A stretch of 64,000 nucleotides of DNA from Lachnospiraceae bacterium (GCA_022791755.1 JAAVZR010000043.1:62001-126000); one strand, 5' to 3'. Counted from the stretch's first letter, positions 7,180 to 15,197 are shown. The notes: generated by a model not told the origin, from the sequence alone. Numbers and translations are program-made.

Positions 7180-8471
7180 ATCTGTCCCTCCTTTATCTGC
7201 CGCTCCAATGTGTCCCAGCCGGCCTCCCGGGCCGCCCGGGCGATAAAGAGCCGGTCCCTCTGGGAAGACAGGCAATAGAGCTTTTCCAGAAATCCTGCTA
7301 TGCCTCTCACATATTCCTGTCCGTCTGCCCGCTCTCCTCCATCCTGGTAAAAAGCGGCCAGCAGAATATACAGAACCTTCATATCATAGGGCTTGACCTT
7401 CAGCAGCGCCACAGACGTCTGCACGGCCTGCTGCAGTTGGCCGCACCGCAGATAACACAGAGCCAGATTTCCGTATACGTTCTCCAGATCTGCGCTGATC
7501 TTCATGGAAGAATTGGCAGTCTTATAGCGCTCCAGCTTCCCCAGCCCCTGTGCCAGATACGCAAGCCCTTCCTTCCAGCGCCCGGCGCTGACGCAGTGGC
7601 ATCCCATCTGATAGTCAAAATCTGCCTCCTCCGGCAGCAGCCGGACCGCCTGCCGGTAGACGGCCTCTGCCTTCTGCTCTTCCCCTCCCGAGAGATAGAT
7701 CGATATCAGAGACCAGAACGTATGGGCGCTCCTGGGGTCGCTTCCTGCCAGACGCTCCGGCATCCCGTCCACTGAGCGCCGGTACCACTCTGCGGCCTGC
7801 TCCGTCTCGCCAAAGGACTGGTACTCATCGCCCAGATATCCCATCACCTCATAATCCTCCGGGTGATCTGCCAGCTCTCTCTCCAGCAGGCGCAGATTTC
7901 TTTGGCTTCTCTGTTTTTGCGCGTAAGCCTCTTCGGCATACCCGTCATGAAAAAACACGACGTCCCGGCCGGCATCCGCCAGTCTCATCTCCCTGCCGTC
8001 TGCCCGCACCAGCTGTTCGTGGATCCTCCTTCGATAGCGAATCTCCTTCGTATTCCGATACAGCCGGATCCGCGACCCGCAGATCGTGATCTGCTCCTTC
8101 TCATCCAGCTCCATGATCTCCCCGAAGATCCCGTCGCAGCGCTTCTCCTCCGCCTGGGCCAGCACCGGCAGCAGCTTATCGGCTGTCCCGGGCGCCGGAT
8201 ACTCGTCCGCATCCAGGGTCAGGATCCAGTCTCCCTGTGCCTGATCCAGGGCATAATTTCTGGCAGCCGCGAAATCGTCGATCCACGGAAAATGATACAC
8301 CTTAGCTCCCCATTTCTCAGCCAGCTCCACCGTCCGGTCCGTGCTGCCGGTATCCACCACGACCCGCTCCCATATGACGTCTCTCCCCCAGGAGAGGGCT
8401 CTCTCGATCTTCTGCTCCTCGTTCTTTACGATCATGCACTGGGAAATCCGCAGTTTCTTCTCTCTGTTCAT
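7176..8471 (-). CDS. Family 2 glycosyltransferase with TPR tail, B
   Basis: 431 residues, a close paralogue of the next gene: RISQCMIVKNEEQKIERALS, DTGSTDRTVELAEKWGAK, and DADEY at 87-91, followed by TPR-like helices (HPEDYEVMGYLGDEYQSFGE). The chosen ATG has GGAGGAG 8 bases upstream. The gene begins just after the flagellin terminator (8489-8527), so it is expressed by read-through or from an unseen promoter. The two GTs are translationally coupled through ATGA. Duplication followed by divergence suggests that they add different sugars or act at different sites on flagellin (inference). Confidence 0.88.
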   Translation of the reverse strand: MNREKKLRISQCMIVKNEEQKIERALSWGRDVIWERVVVDTGSTDRTVELAEKWGAKVYHFPWIDDFAAARNYALDQAQGDWILTLDADEYPAPGTADKLLPVLAQAEEKRCDGIFGEIMELDEKEQITICGSRIRLYRNTKEIRYRRRIHEQLVRADGREMRLADAGRDVVFFHDGYAEEAYAQKQRSQRNLRLLERELADHPEDYEVMGYLGDEYQSFGETEQAAEWYRRSVDGMPERLAGSDPRSAHTFWSLISIYLSGGEEQKAEAVYRQAVRLLPEEADFDYQMGCHCVSAGRWKEGLAYLAQGLGKLERYKTANSSMKISADLENVYGNLALCYLRCGQLQQAVQTSVALLKVKPYDMKVLYILLAAFYQDGGERADGQEYVRGIAGFLEKLYCLSSQRDRLFIARAAREAGWDTLERQIKEGQI

Positions 8472-8488
8472 CGGCCGCTCCTCCATCG

Positions 8489-8527
8489 AAAGAAAGGCCA
8501 TCCCTAAGCCGAAGCTTAAGGATAGCC
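8489..8527 (-). terminator. Rho-independent terminator after flagellin
   Basis: A 14-bp stem (8496-8509 with 8514-8527, containing two G-U pairs) is closed by a TTCG tetraloop as read on the minus strand and is followed by TTTCTTTC. It lies 55 bases after the flagellin stop and directly before the ribosome binding site of the first glycosyltransferase. It probably attenuates transcription so that much more flagellin than glycosyltransferase is made. Confidence 0.85.
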
Positions 8528-8582
8528 TCCTCATGCACATTATGCAACTCTCACATTGCCTTCCACGAAAGCAAGACGCTCA

Positions 8583-9401
8583 TTAGCCAAGCAGGCTCAG
8601 GACACTCTGAGGTACCGCATTGGACTGGGACAGCATCGACTGCGCAGCCTGCAGCAGGATGTTGTTCTTCGTGAAAGCTGTGATCTCATCAGGCATATTC
8701 GTATCGCGGATACGGCTCTCAGCAGCCTGGATGTTCTCAGACGTTACCTTCAGGCTGTTTACGGTATGCTCCAGACGGTTCTGGGCAGCACCGAGGTTAG
8801 CGCGGAAAGTAGATACTGTGTTGATAGCATTATTAATGCTTGCAAGAGCATTGCTGGCATTCTCACGGTTGCTAATAGAAGCACTCGCCACACCCAGCTT
8901 CGTAGCCGTCATGGAAGTCTGAGTAACGTTAATTACCTCTTCCTTGGTCGGACCAATCTGGAACGTCAACTTATTAGTATTTGCGCCGTCAGAAATCGGC
9001 TTTGTGCCGTTGAAGTCCGTAAAGTTAGCAATACGGTCAATCTCAGCAACCAGAGCGTCATACTCTGTCTGGATGTTGCCCCAGGCAGTGGTGTTCATGG
9101 TAGCGTTAGCGGACTGGGTAGCCAGGGTAACCATACGCTGTAACATGGAGTGCACTTCTGTCAGAGCACCTTCAGCCGTCTGAATCAGACCGATAGCATC
9201 CTGTGCGTTGGTGGCAGCCTGGTTCAGGCCGTTGATCTGGCTTCTCATCTGCTCGGAAATAGCAAGACCGGCAGCGTCGTCACCAGCGCGGTTTACTCTG
9301 TAACCAGAGGACAGCTTCTCAAGGTTTTTGCTCAGGTTGCTGTTGTTGATGGCAAGGTTTCTGCCGGAGTTGATAGCCTGAATATTATGTTGGATCTGCA
9401 T
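8583..9401 (-). CDS. fliC: Flagellin
   Basis: 272 residues, the filament subunit exported by the flagellar type III system. Both conserved ends are present: MQIQHNIQAINSGRNLAINN, LSSGYRVNRAGDDAAGLAIS and SQINGLNQAATNAQDAIGL at the N-terminus, and ENIQAAESRIRDTNMPDE plus ILLQAAQSMLSQSN at the C-terminus. The middle (about residues 110-190) is short and Thr/Ser/Asn-rich, so the protein is almost only D0/D1, a size usual for Clostridia. It has its own sigma-28-type promoter, a leader of about 120 bases with putative CsrA sites, AAGGAGGT before the ATG, and its own terminator. Glycosyltransferases follow on the same strand. Confidence 0.97.
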   Translation of the reverse strand: MQIQHNIQAINSGRNLAINNSNLSKNLEKLSSGYRVNRAGDDAAGLAISEQMRSQINGLNQAATNAQDAIGLIQTAEGALTEVHSMLQRMVTLATQSANATMNTTAWGNIQTEYDALVAEIDRIANFTDFNGTKPISDGANTNKLTFQIGPTKEEVINVTQTSMTATKLGVASASISNRENASNALASINNAINTVSTFRANLGAAQNRLEHTVNSLKVTSENIQAAESRIRDTNMPDEITAFTKNNILLQAAQSMLSQSNAVPQSVLSLLG

Positions 9402-9410
9402 AAAATTACC

Positions 9411-9446
9411 TCCTTGTTTCAGTCAGCCCCGCAGCGACTTCCCTGT
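9411..9446 (-). promoter_or_regulatory. Two putative CsrA sites in the flagellin leader
   Basis: On the minus strand ACAAGGA (9411-9417) overlaps the Shine-Dalgarno and ACAGGGA (9440-9446) lies 29 bases upstream. Both fit the ACARGGA core known for CsrA binding. csrA and its antagonist fliW are at 19.8-20.6 kb. In Bacillus subtilis CsrA represses hag translation at two leader sites, one over the Shine-Dalgarno, and the layout here is the same. Confidence 0.6.
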
Positions 9447-9523
9447 CCCTGGCAATATACCCTCTGTGGGCCCTTACATCCGATATACTGGTCTGACTTC
9501 TGTGTTTTTGTCTCACACCTATA

Positions 9524-9550
9524 TTATCGGCGGCGGCGCAAAAAGGATAA
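9524..9550 (-). promoter_or_regulatory. Sigma-28-type promoter of flagellin
   Basis: Read on the minus strand: TTAT, 15 bases, GCCGATAA. The -10 element is a perfect sigma-28 match. The -35 is TTAT rather than the usual TAAA, but the same element at the same spacing recurs before five other genes in the window. An A/T-rich stretch lies just upstream. Confidence 0.8.
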
Positions 9551-9614
9551 GGGCCTTTTTAAAATATTTTTCTTTTTTGGACCCGGCTTTGAAAGATACT
9601 TCTGAAAAGCTTCT

Positions 9615-10163
9615 TCAGTCCAGCCCCTCAAAGATATCGCCCAGCCGCACCGCCACATCGGGAAAGGCTCTCGGACAAAGCAGCGTGCCGGCCTCTTCCT
9701 CCCCGTCCTCCTCCAGGATATGGCTCCGGGTCAGCACATATCTCCCCTTCTCCAGATAGTAGACTCTCACCGATCTTCCGGCCGGGGATACCAGCCAGTA
9801 CTCCTCCACACCGGCCGTTTCATACAGATCCTTCTTCACCGTCTCGTCCCGAAGCGCCGTGGCCGCGCTCAGCGTCTCCACGATCAGGCGGGGCGTGCCG
9901 CGGTAACAGCCCTCCTTAGGCAGCTCCCGGCCGTCCGTCACCATGATATCCGGGAGCACATAGTCGTCGTTCTGTGCCGGATGGTACAGATACCTTATAT
10001 TTTCTATAAACGCATAGCCCTGCCCCTCCTTCAGGCCACTTCGGATCAGGTTATGTATATTTCCGTCCACAATCGCATGCCCGTAATTCACGTTCGACGG
10101 CATGTCACAGAACACGCCGTCTATTTTCTCTTGTCTTTTGTGAGTTCCCCGCAATGTTTCCAT
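9615..10163 (-). CDS. Uma2-family putative endonuclease (DUF820)
   Basis: 182 residues with the PD-(D/E)XK layout of Uma2/DUF820 proteins: PDIMVTD at 71-77, IVETLSAATALRDETVKK at 94-111 (Glu96 and Lys residues as candidate active-site groups), and YETAGVEEYWLVSP at 114-127. These proteins are abundant and mostly of unknown role; some are thought to be restriction-like nucleases. It sits alone between flagellin and a glycosyltransferase, with a weak TATAAT-like site at 10241-10246. Nothing in the sequence ties it to motility, so it may be a passenger. Confidence 0.85.
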   Translation of the reverse strand: METLRGTHKRQEKIDGVFCDMPSNVNYGHAIVDGNIHNLIRSGLKEGQGYAFIENIRYLYHPAQNDDYVLPDIMVTDGRELPKEGCYRGTPRLIVETLSAATALRDETVKKDLYETAGVEEYWLVSPAGRSVRVYYLEKGRYVLTRSHILEEDGEEEAGTLLCPRAFPDVAVRLGDIFEGLD

Positions 10164-10530
10164 AACATCACTTCCTTTCTTATGTTTGGCCTTCGGACCA
10201 TAAAGACTCCCTTTCCTGTCATGCGGAGGCCTTTTCCTGTATTATACTACAGAATGTCGGGAACCGGAATACACAAAAAACACATTTATAATAAAATTCT
10301 TAACTTTTCTCCTTTATAAAAGAGTATTAATGCTTTTTAGTATTATAATTTGATTCTTCGTAAAGTGACAGGATTAATCCGATAAATAGAATTTAAAAAA
10401 CCAAATGTTTTAAATATTATCAAAATTTTAATTCTGCCTATTTTGGATGTAAAATATAGTCAAAAAACAGGATCCTGTTTTCAGGAATCCTGTTTTTCAC
10501 AAATCTTTATCACAATCCCACAATATCGCC
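10164..10530. other. AT-rich intergenic region
   Basis: About 370 bases, distinctly more AT-rich than the rest. Near 10241-10246 lies a possible minus-strand -10 for the Uma2 gene. At 10462-10497 lies a strong hairpin that ends the glycosyltransferase gene on the right. Between them (about 10260-10460) I see only A/T runs with no open frame of recognisable coding character. The base composition could mark an old insertion site or remnant. Confidence 0.6.
10462..10497. terminator. Terminator after glycosyltransferase C, symmetrical
   Basis: AAAAAACAGGATCCTG pairs with CAGGAATCCTGTTTTT around a TTTT loop with one bulged base. A- and T-runs flank both sides, so it can act in both directions. 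On the minus strand it ends the gene at 10531-11664. Confidence 0.85.
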
Positions 10531-11664
10531 TCAGCTCTTCCCCAGTCCCTTAAGTCTGTCCCTGGCCGGTCCGTACCCTTCTCTGGCCGCCTGTCCATAA
10601 TAGGTCCTTGCCTTCTGCGTCTGTCCGGACACCTCATACCACAGACCCAGATTGTAGGCCGCCTTAAAGGATCCCGTCCCCGCCACCGTCTCCTGCTCCG
10701 GATGCTCCCCGATCCGCAGGCATTCCAGATAGCTCTCCTCGATCCTGGGAAGATAGCCGATGTAGCGCTGCACATCCGACAGCACCAGCTTCATATAATA
10801 TAGCCCGCAGACAAAACAGAAATCCGCCCGTCCCCCCAGTACCGGCCTCATATCATCGACCACTGTCAGCGCCTCCTCCAGAAAAGGCGCCGCATCCAGA
10901 TCCATCAGCGTATAGAGATAGCGCAGCACCCCGTCTGCCCAGTAGCGGCTCTCCCGCGCTCCTCCCTCGTACAGCCTGCGAAACCAGATCAGACTTTCCT
11001 CCAGCCTCGAAAGCCCCCGCAGCGTCACCGCCATCTGATACCAGTAATAGGGATGATCCGCTTCCCGGCGGACAGCCTCCTCCAGATACTCCAGGTTCCG
11101 CTCGCTCTTTCCCTCCACCAGATAACCGTCATGGTCCGCCTGCAGCGGAAGAAGAATGCAGGGAATCTCCGTATCCGGCTGCTCATGAATCATCCCCTTA
11201 TAGCGCACTCCCCGCGGCAGAAGACGGGGCAGCAGGGCCGAGCTGACGCTGACCGTCTTCTCGCCCTGCGCCGTTTTCCCGCCTCCCATGACTGCCGTAT
11301 CCATAAAGGAGTCAAACCGGAGAATCGCTCCCATCCACTTCCCTGCCCCATACTGTTCATTCCCCTTCTTCAGGGCGCTCTCCAGCTTCCTCCGGCTCAC
11401 GGGCCTCAGATATTCGTCGGCATCCAGCACCAGATTCCAGTCGCCGTCCGACTGCTCCAGCGCAAAATTACGCGCCGCCGAAAAATCCCTCACCCACGAA
11501 AAATCATACACCTTCGCTCCGGCCTTCAGGGCGATCTGCTTCGTGCCGTCGGTGGAGCCGGTATCCGCTACGATCATCTCGTCCACCAGCGGCCGGGCCG
11601 CCGTGAGGCAGCGTTTCAGGCTTCTCGCCTCGTTTTTTACGATCATCACAAGATTTATCTTCAC
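10531..11664 (-). CDS. Family 2 glycosyltransferase with TPR tail, C
   Basis: 377 residues from a GTG start (AGGGAGAGAGA upstream), chosen because MKINLVMIVKNEARSLKRCL is the normal GT2 beginning; a longer frame would run through an inverted repeat. VADTGSTDGT and DADEY (81-85) mark the GT-A active site. The remainder has TPR-like helices (YYWYQMAVTLRGLSRLEES, AAYNLGLWYEVSGQTQKAR). It is more distant from the two tandem GT2 genes than they are from each other, and it is separately terminated. Position beside flagellin suggests flagellin glycosylation. Confidence 0.85.
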   Translation of the reverse strand: MKINLVMIVKNEARSLKRCLTAARPLVDEMIVADTGSTDGTKQIALKAGAKVYDFSWVRDFSAARNFALEQSDGDWNLVLDADEYLRPVSRRKLESALKKGNEQYGAGKWMGAILRFDSFMDTAVMGGGKTAQGEKTVSVSSALLPRLLPRGVRYKGMIHEQPDTEIPCILLPLQADHDGYLVEGKSERNLEYLEEAVRREADHPYYWYQMAVTLRGLSRLEESLIWFRRLYEGGARESRYWADGVLRYLYTLMDLDAAPFLEEALTVVDDMRPVLGGRADFCFVCGLYYMKLVLSDVQRYIGYLPRIEESYLECLRIGEHPEQETVAGTGSFKAAYNLGLWYEVSGQTQKARTYYGQAAREGYGPARDRLKGLGKS

Positions 11665-11687
11665 TTCTCTCTCCCTGTCCTGTAAGC

Positions 11688-11729
11688 AGAGCGCGCCTGA
11701 AAAATGAAAACCATTTTCAGGCACGCTCT
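11688..11729. repeat. Inverted repeat between PilZ gene and glycosyltransferase C
   Basis: AGAGCGCGCCTGAAAA (11688-11703) and TTTTCAGGCACGCTCT (11714-11729) form a 16-bp stem with one mismatch. No T-run follows on the minus strand, so it is not a classical terminator. It may be an attenuator or an RNA-processing or stability element. Confidence 0.6.
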
Positions 11730-11753
11730 GTCTTTGGGTTGAAAAAAAGTCCT

Positions 11754-12368
11754 TTATGTCCGGTCTCTTTCCTTATCCTTTTCCTTCAACACCCTGTATA
11801 CATATTCCCGAATCACCGCTTCCGCCGTATCGCTCAGATCCACGAACCCGCAGCCGTAGCCGTATTCGTCGTGCAGCCGTCTCGCCCGGATCGTCCGGGC
11901 CTGGAATGTCCGCCTGGCCGAGCGAAACGCATACTGAAATGTAATCATCTCGTCCCGGTCCAAAGGCTGCTTCGTCGTCACATACAGCCCGCCGGCGCTG
12001 ATATTGCGGATCACCCCGTAGAAAGCGCCGTGGCGCTCCGAGGCGAAGCTGGTCTCAATATTGACCCGGGCCCGGATATCCTGCTGGCGCTGCAGCGTCC
12101 CCTTCACCTCCCGGATGGTACAGTCCGCCATCCAGCGCTGCGGCATCTCGGGAAACGCCGGATTTCGATGAATCACCAGCTCGCATATCCCCCGCACCAG
12201 CCCCACCCGGTCATCATAAAAATCCACTGTGGTAATCATACGGGTATCGCCCATAGTCATCTCAAAGTAAAGGGATATGAAATCCCTGGTATGTATCACC
12301 GCCGCCTCAGCCAGGACTTTCCCCTGCGGTGTATACACCATACATCTGCTGCAGTCCTTCAGTACCAT
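11754..12368 (-). CDS. PilZ-domain protein, probable c-di-GMP receptor
   Basis: 204 residues. The C-terminal half is a PilZ domain: an Arg-rich entry (QRQQDIRARV, about 93-102) and NISAGGL (122-128), the two parts that clasp c-di-GMP in this family. The N-terminal 90 residues look like a YcgR-N/PilZN-type beta domain (SLYFEMTMGDTRMITTVDFY). Such two-domain proteins slow the flagellar motor or alter secretion when c-di-GMP is high (YcgR, MotI). Placed within the flagellar region, it is a likely brake or motility adaptor, although the binding arginines are spaced slightly unusually. Confidence 0.85.
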   Translation of the reverse strand: MVLKDCSRCMVYTPQGKVLAEAAVIHTRDFISLYFEMTMGDTRMITTVDFYDDRVGLVRGICELVIHRNPAFPEMPQRWMADCTIREVKGTLQRQQDIRARVNIETSFASERHGAFYGVIRNISAGGLYVTTKQPLDRDEMITFQYAFRSARRTFQARTIRARRLHDEYGYGCGFVDLSDTAEAVIREYVYRVLKEKDKERDRT

Positions 12369-12408
12369 AGAAAAAAATACTCCTTCCCATAGTCACTCCC
12401 CTGTGTCA

Positions 12409-12429
12409 GGTCCGCTTAAAGGCCGGACC
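12409..12429 (-). other. Short hairpin downstream of the transglycosylase
   Basis: GGTCCG (12409-12414) and CGGACC (12424-12429) form a 6-bp stem with a 9-base loop, starting 11 bases after the stop of the lytic transglycosylase on the minus strand. There is no T-run, so it is at best a weak terminator or an mRNA 3' stabiliser. Confidence 0.4.
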
Positions 12430-12439
12430 GCCTTCCCTC

Positions 12440-13384
12440 TCATGACAGCAGGGAAAAAGCCCCTACTTCCCGTTCCGCATTCATCATCATCTGAATCCGC
12501 ATCAGCTCGATCAGATTATAATAGCTCTCCCGGTCCATGGTGACCGTATCTCCGTCGCCTCCCGTCACACCGCTTCCCATCAGAGAAGACAGCGCATACA
12601 TGGAATTGAGTCCGTAGCCGCCGGAAAGCAGGCTGCTCAATCCGCTGTAACTGCCCATACTGCCCAAGCTTCCCAGCATGCCGAGGCTCCCCAGACTGCC
12701 AAGCGAAGAATAGCCTCCCGTCATGCCGTAAGAATTTCCCAGCATTCCGTAGTAGCTTCCCAGGCTGCCCAAAACGCCATAGTAGCTTCCCAGACCGTTC
12801 AGGCCGCCTGCCATATTATAGTAGCTGCCCAGACCGCTCATATTGCCCAGCACATCATAGTAGTTCCCCAGACTGCCGAAATCAGCTGCCGCCGATTCTC
12901 CCATATTGGCTATGACCTTATTTACATATCCCTGGGTATAAGAGGGTTCGCCGCCATACTTCATCACGTTGCCCGGTCCGGTGTTATAGGCCGCCAGGGC
13001 TGTGCGCAGATCGCCGAAGCGGTCCAGCTGCTGGCGCAGATATTTGGCCCCGCCCATGATATTCTGCCATGCGTCAAAGGGATTCGTCACGCCCAGCCCC
13101 TTGGCCGTATTCGGCATCAGCTGCATGACTCCCATGGCGCCGGCCGACGATACCGCCGAAGGATTGAAATTCGACTCCACCTTCGCCACCGCCTTCAAAA
13201 GATCCACCGGCAGATTATAGCAGGTGGCCGCCTCCGCAAAGATCACATCCATATCGTCGCTGACCGGGGCCATCTTCTCCTGCAGTACCTCCGCAAAGCT
13301 CTCGCCTGCGGACACACCCTCCACCTGAAAACCGTTTTCCTGGTTATAGAGCCCTCCGACCTGTCCGATCGATGATACATCCAT
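12440..13384 (-). CDS. Lytic transglycosylase (SLT) with a Gly/Ser/Tyr/Leu repeat tail
   Basis: 314 residues. Residues 45-160 form a goose-lysozyme-like SLT domain: AVAKVESNFNPSAVSS with catalytic Glu70, GAMGVMQLMPNTAKGLGV, and ALAAYNTGPGNV. It would cut peptidoglycan to let the flagellar rod through. There is no signal peptide, which fits export by the flagellar system. Residues 169-271 are an odd low-complexity region built from units such as LGSYYGVLG and SLGSLGSLG; then comes a short helical end. A good sigma-A promoter lies directly upstream (13429-13457). The repeat tail is not part of the usual family. Confidence 0.9.
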   Translation of the reverse strand: MDVSSIGQVGGLYNQENGFQVEGVSAGESFAEVLQEKMAPVSDDMDVIFAEAATCYNLPVDLLKAVAKVESNFNPSAVSSAGAMGVMQLMPNTAKGLGVTNPFDAWQNIMGGAKYLRQQLDRFGDLRTALAAYNTGPGNVMKYGGEPSYTQGYVNKVIANMGESAAADFGSLGNYYDVLGNMSGLGSYYNMAGGLNGLGSYYGVLGSLGSYYGMLGNSYGMTGGYSSLGSLGSLGMLGSLGSMGSYSGLSSLLSGGYGLNSMYALSSLMGSGVTGGDGDTVTMDRESYYNLIELMRIQMMMNAEREVGAFSLLS

Positions 13385-13428
13385 ATATTACTACTCCTTC
13401 CAAAGTTCCGTTTCTCTCTGTCATACCT

Positions 13429-13457
13429 ATTATAGCGTAAGAGTCTCTGACGGTCAA
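13429..13457 (-). promoter_or_regulatory. Sigma-A promoter of the transglycosylase
   Basis: On the minus strand TTGACC (13452-13457), 17 bases, TATAAT (13429-13434), about 40 bases before the start codon. It is close to the housekeeping consensus, so this peptidoglycan enzyme can be made before the sigma-28 genes. Confidence 0.8.
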
Positions 13458-13465
13458 GAGCTCCC

Positions 13466-13786
13466 TTACCCGGCCGGCGCCTCTTCTGTAGCTCCGGCCG
13501 CCGGCTCCGGCTCTTCCTCCGGCACATATCCCAGGAAATAGATGTAGATATCCACGATTGCCTGATATAATTCCTCCGGAATCGCCGCCCCCAGCTTTAA
13601 CTGCGTCAGAAGCGTCGCCAGGGAATCGTCCTCATATACGGGGACCCCCGCCTCCATGGCCGCCTCTGTGATCCTCTCCGCCAGATACCCCATACCGGAA
13701 GCCACCACCACCGGAGCCCCGTTCTTCTGAGGATCGTATTTGAGAGCCACCGCCTTTTTCTTCATCAAATCATCAAACTCTGACAT
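13466..13786 (-). CDS. FlhB C-terminal-domain-like protein (FlhX/YlqH type)
   Basis: 106 residues matching only the cytoplasmic end of FlhB: KKKAVALKYDPQKNGAPVVV, GYLAERITEAAMEAGVPVYE, and LGAAIPEELYQAIVDIYIYF. The membrane domain and the NPTH cleavage site are absent. In Bacillus the equivalent (YlqH) can stand in for part of FlhB function. A 20-residue Glu/Pro/Ala tail follows. Its start overlaps the end of the large FliK/YlqG-like gene by 14 bases, the same pairing as ylqG-ylqH, and the pair is expressed from a sigma-28-type promoter at 15239-15265. Confidence 0.9.
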   Translation of the reverse strand: MSEFDDLMKKKAVALKYDPQKNGAPVVVASGMGYLAERITEAAMEAGVPVYEDDSLATLLTQLKLGAAIPEELYQAIVDIYIYFLGYVPEEEPEPAAGATEEAPAG

Positions 13787-15197
13787 TGATCGTCCTCTCT
13801 TTATCCCGGATCTCCGGAAATACGTCCGTCACCTTCAGTTCGCCCTTCTTCTCCCGCACCAGAATCTGCCCCAGGGTGAGACCGCTCTTTCGGAAGATCC
13901 CGGCCACATCCCGGCTGATCGTCTCAGACCGCTCCTTTAAAACCGGCGGTACATACAGCTGCATCCCCACCTGACGGTTTTCCAGAAGCAAGATCAGGTC
14001 AAACCGTCCCACACTTCGTATATCAAACTTTAAAAGCATCTTTACCCGGCGGCCTTCCTCATCTTCCCGGCCGGAATCGGGATCCACCCACATCTCCGAC
14101 ATGACCTGCTCCTCCTGAAAGCGGAAGGGCAGCAGCAAATGTACTAAGGGCAGATATACGCTCTCGTTTACCAGCATCCCGTTCATGATATTATAAAACT
14201 GCTGGATATTCTCCAGGCCGGCTTCTCCGTTGGCTCCCTTGGCCACGAGCCGGGAAAAGGCATCGGCAAAGCCGTCCGCGCTCTCCTGCCTTCCCAGTGC
14301 GGATAAGAGTTCGCCGAACTCTTCCCCTGCATTCTCTTTATCAAAAACCTGCTCAAACCCCCGGACATGCGTCAGACGGTCAAACAGCTGCATCAGGCGG
14401 TCCTCCCCGCCCTCCTCGTATTTCACCGCATGGAATATGAACAGCATCACCGCGTTACGAACCGAACCATAATCATGGGTCCGGGAAATATACGAAGCCA
14501 GAAACGGAATCAGCTTCTGATTCAGGACAGAAGCGTTCTCAGACGTCTTCCCCTGGGCGGCATCCCAGTCCATCTCCTCCAGGATATCCTGATACTCCCC
14601 CTTGAACTGTCTAAGCATCAGCCGTCCGATATCGTCCGTCAGAGCCTTCATCTGCTTCAGCGTATGGGTTCCGCTGGAGTAGCTGTTATAGCTTCGCAGA
14701 AAGGACAGCACCGCCTCCTTGGCCCCATCGCTCTTATTTCCTGTGAGAAGCCTGCGAATATTATCGAAAAAGGGGCCGGAAAACTTGGCCTGCAGCTCCT
14801 CCTGCGCCTTAAAAAACGAAAGAAGCTCTTCTGCCGAATTCATCTGAATCGAGGAAAAAAGCTGCTCCAGCAGAGGCGCTGCCGCCTCCTGGTCCTGGAA
14901 AAGGACGGCTGCGTCCTCCGCCAGAAAAAGCTGCTCCAGTAATCTGGGCAGCTCCTGGCTCTCGCCCATCCTCTTGATAAACGCGCCATAGTTGCTCTCA
15001 TAGTCCACAACAGCCAGAGCGCCCTGTCCCATGGCGTCGCCGGTTCTGCCCCCCTCACGGCCGTCTGCCCGCACGACCCGGGTGGGATCCACCGGATTCT
15101 GAAGCTCCTGACTCTCCGCCAGGCTCTTCTGGTCTCGCGTATTAATCATATTCCGGTTATCATTGACCGGGTTTGTAACTTGCAGAATATTGGACAT
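13773..15197 (-). CDS. FliK/YlqG-like protein, flagellar, uncharacterised
   Basis: 474 residues from MSNILQVTNPVND; GGAGG lies only 4 bases before this ATG, so the start is less certain. Residues 1-60 are disordered and polar. The long middle is helical, and the last 130 residues (VKMLLKFDIRSVGRFDLILL, NRQVGMQLYVPP, FRKSGLTLGQILVREKKGEL) resemble a FliK-like C-terminal fold, where LxL..LG..d patterns are typical. It partners an FlhB-C-like gene, as ylqG partners ylqH in Bacillus. A role in export-substrate control is plausible but unproven. A sigma-28-type promoter precedes it. Confidence 0.75.
   Translation of the reverse strand: MSNILQVTNPVNDNRNMINTRDQKSLAESQELQNPVDPTRVVRADGREGGRTGDAMGQGALAVVDYESNYGAFIKRMGESQELPRLLEQLFLAEDAAVLFQDQEAAAPLLEQLFSSIQMNSAEELLSFFKAQEELQAKFSGPFFDNIRRLLTGNKSDGAKEAVLSFLRSYNSYSSGTHTLKQMKALTDDIGRLMLRQFKGEYQDILEEMDWDAAQGKTSENASVLNQKLIPFLASYISRTHDYGSVRNAVMLFIFHAVKYEEGGEDRLMQLFDRLTHVRGFEQVFDKENAGEEFGELLSALGRQESADGFADAFSRLVAKGANGEAGLENIQQFYNIMNGMLVNESVYLPLVHLLLPFRFQEEQVMSEMWVDPDSGREDEEGRRVKMLLKFDIRSVGRFDLILLLENRQVGMQLYVPPVLKERSETISRDVAGIFRKSGLTLGQILVREKKGELKVTDVFPEIRDKERTINVRV

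Noticed and set aside
8176..8183. GCCGATAA on the minus strand as a further sigma-28 site
   Set aside because: Inside a glycosyltransferase coding region, and the required TTAT/TAAA at 15 bases is missing. Similar -10-only hits in motA (near 43523), flgL (near 18910) and antisense to the MCP (near 55990) were dropped for the same reason.
10260..10460. AT-rich stretch as a remnant mobile element or attachment site
   Set aside because: Only base composition differs; no transposase remnant, terminal repeat, tRNA end or target duplication could be seen.
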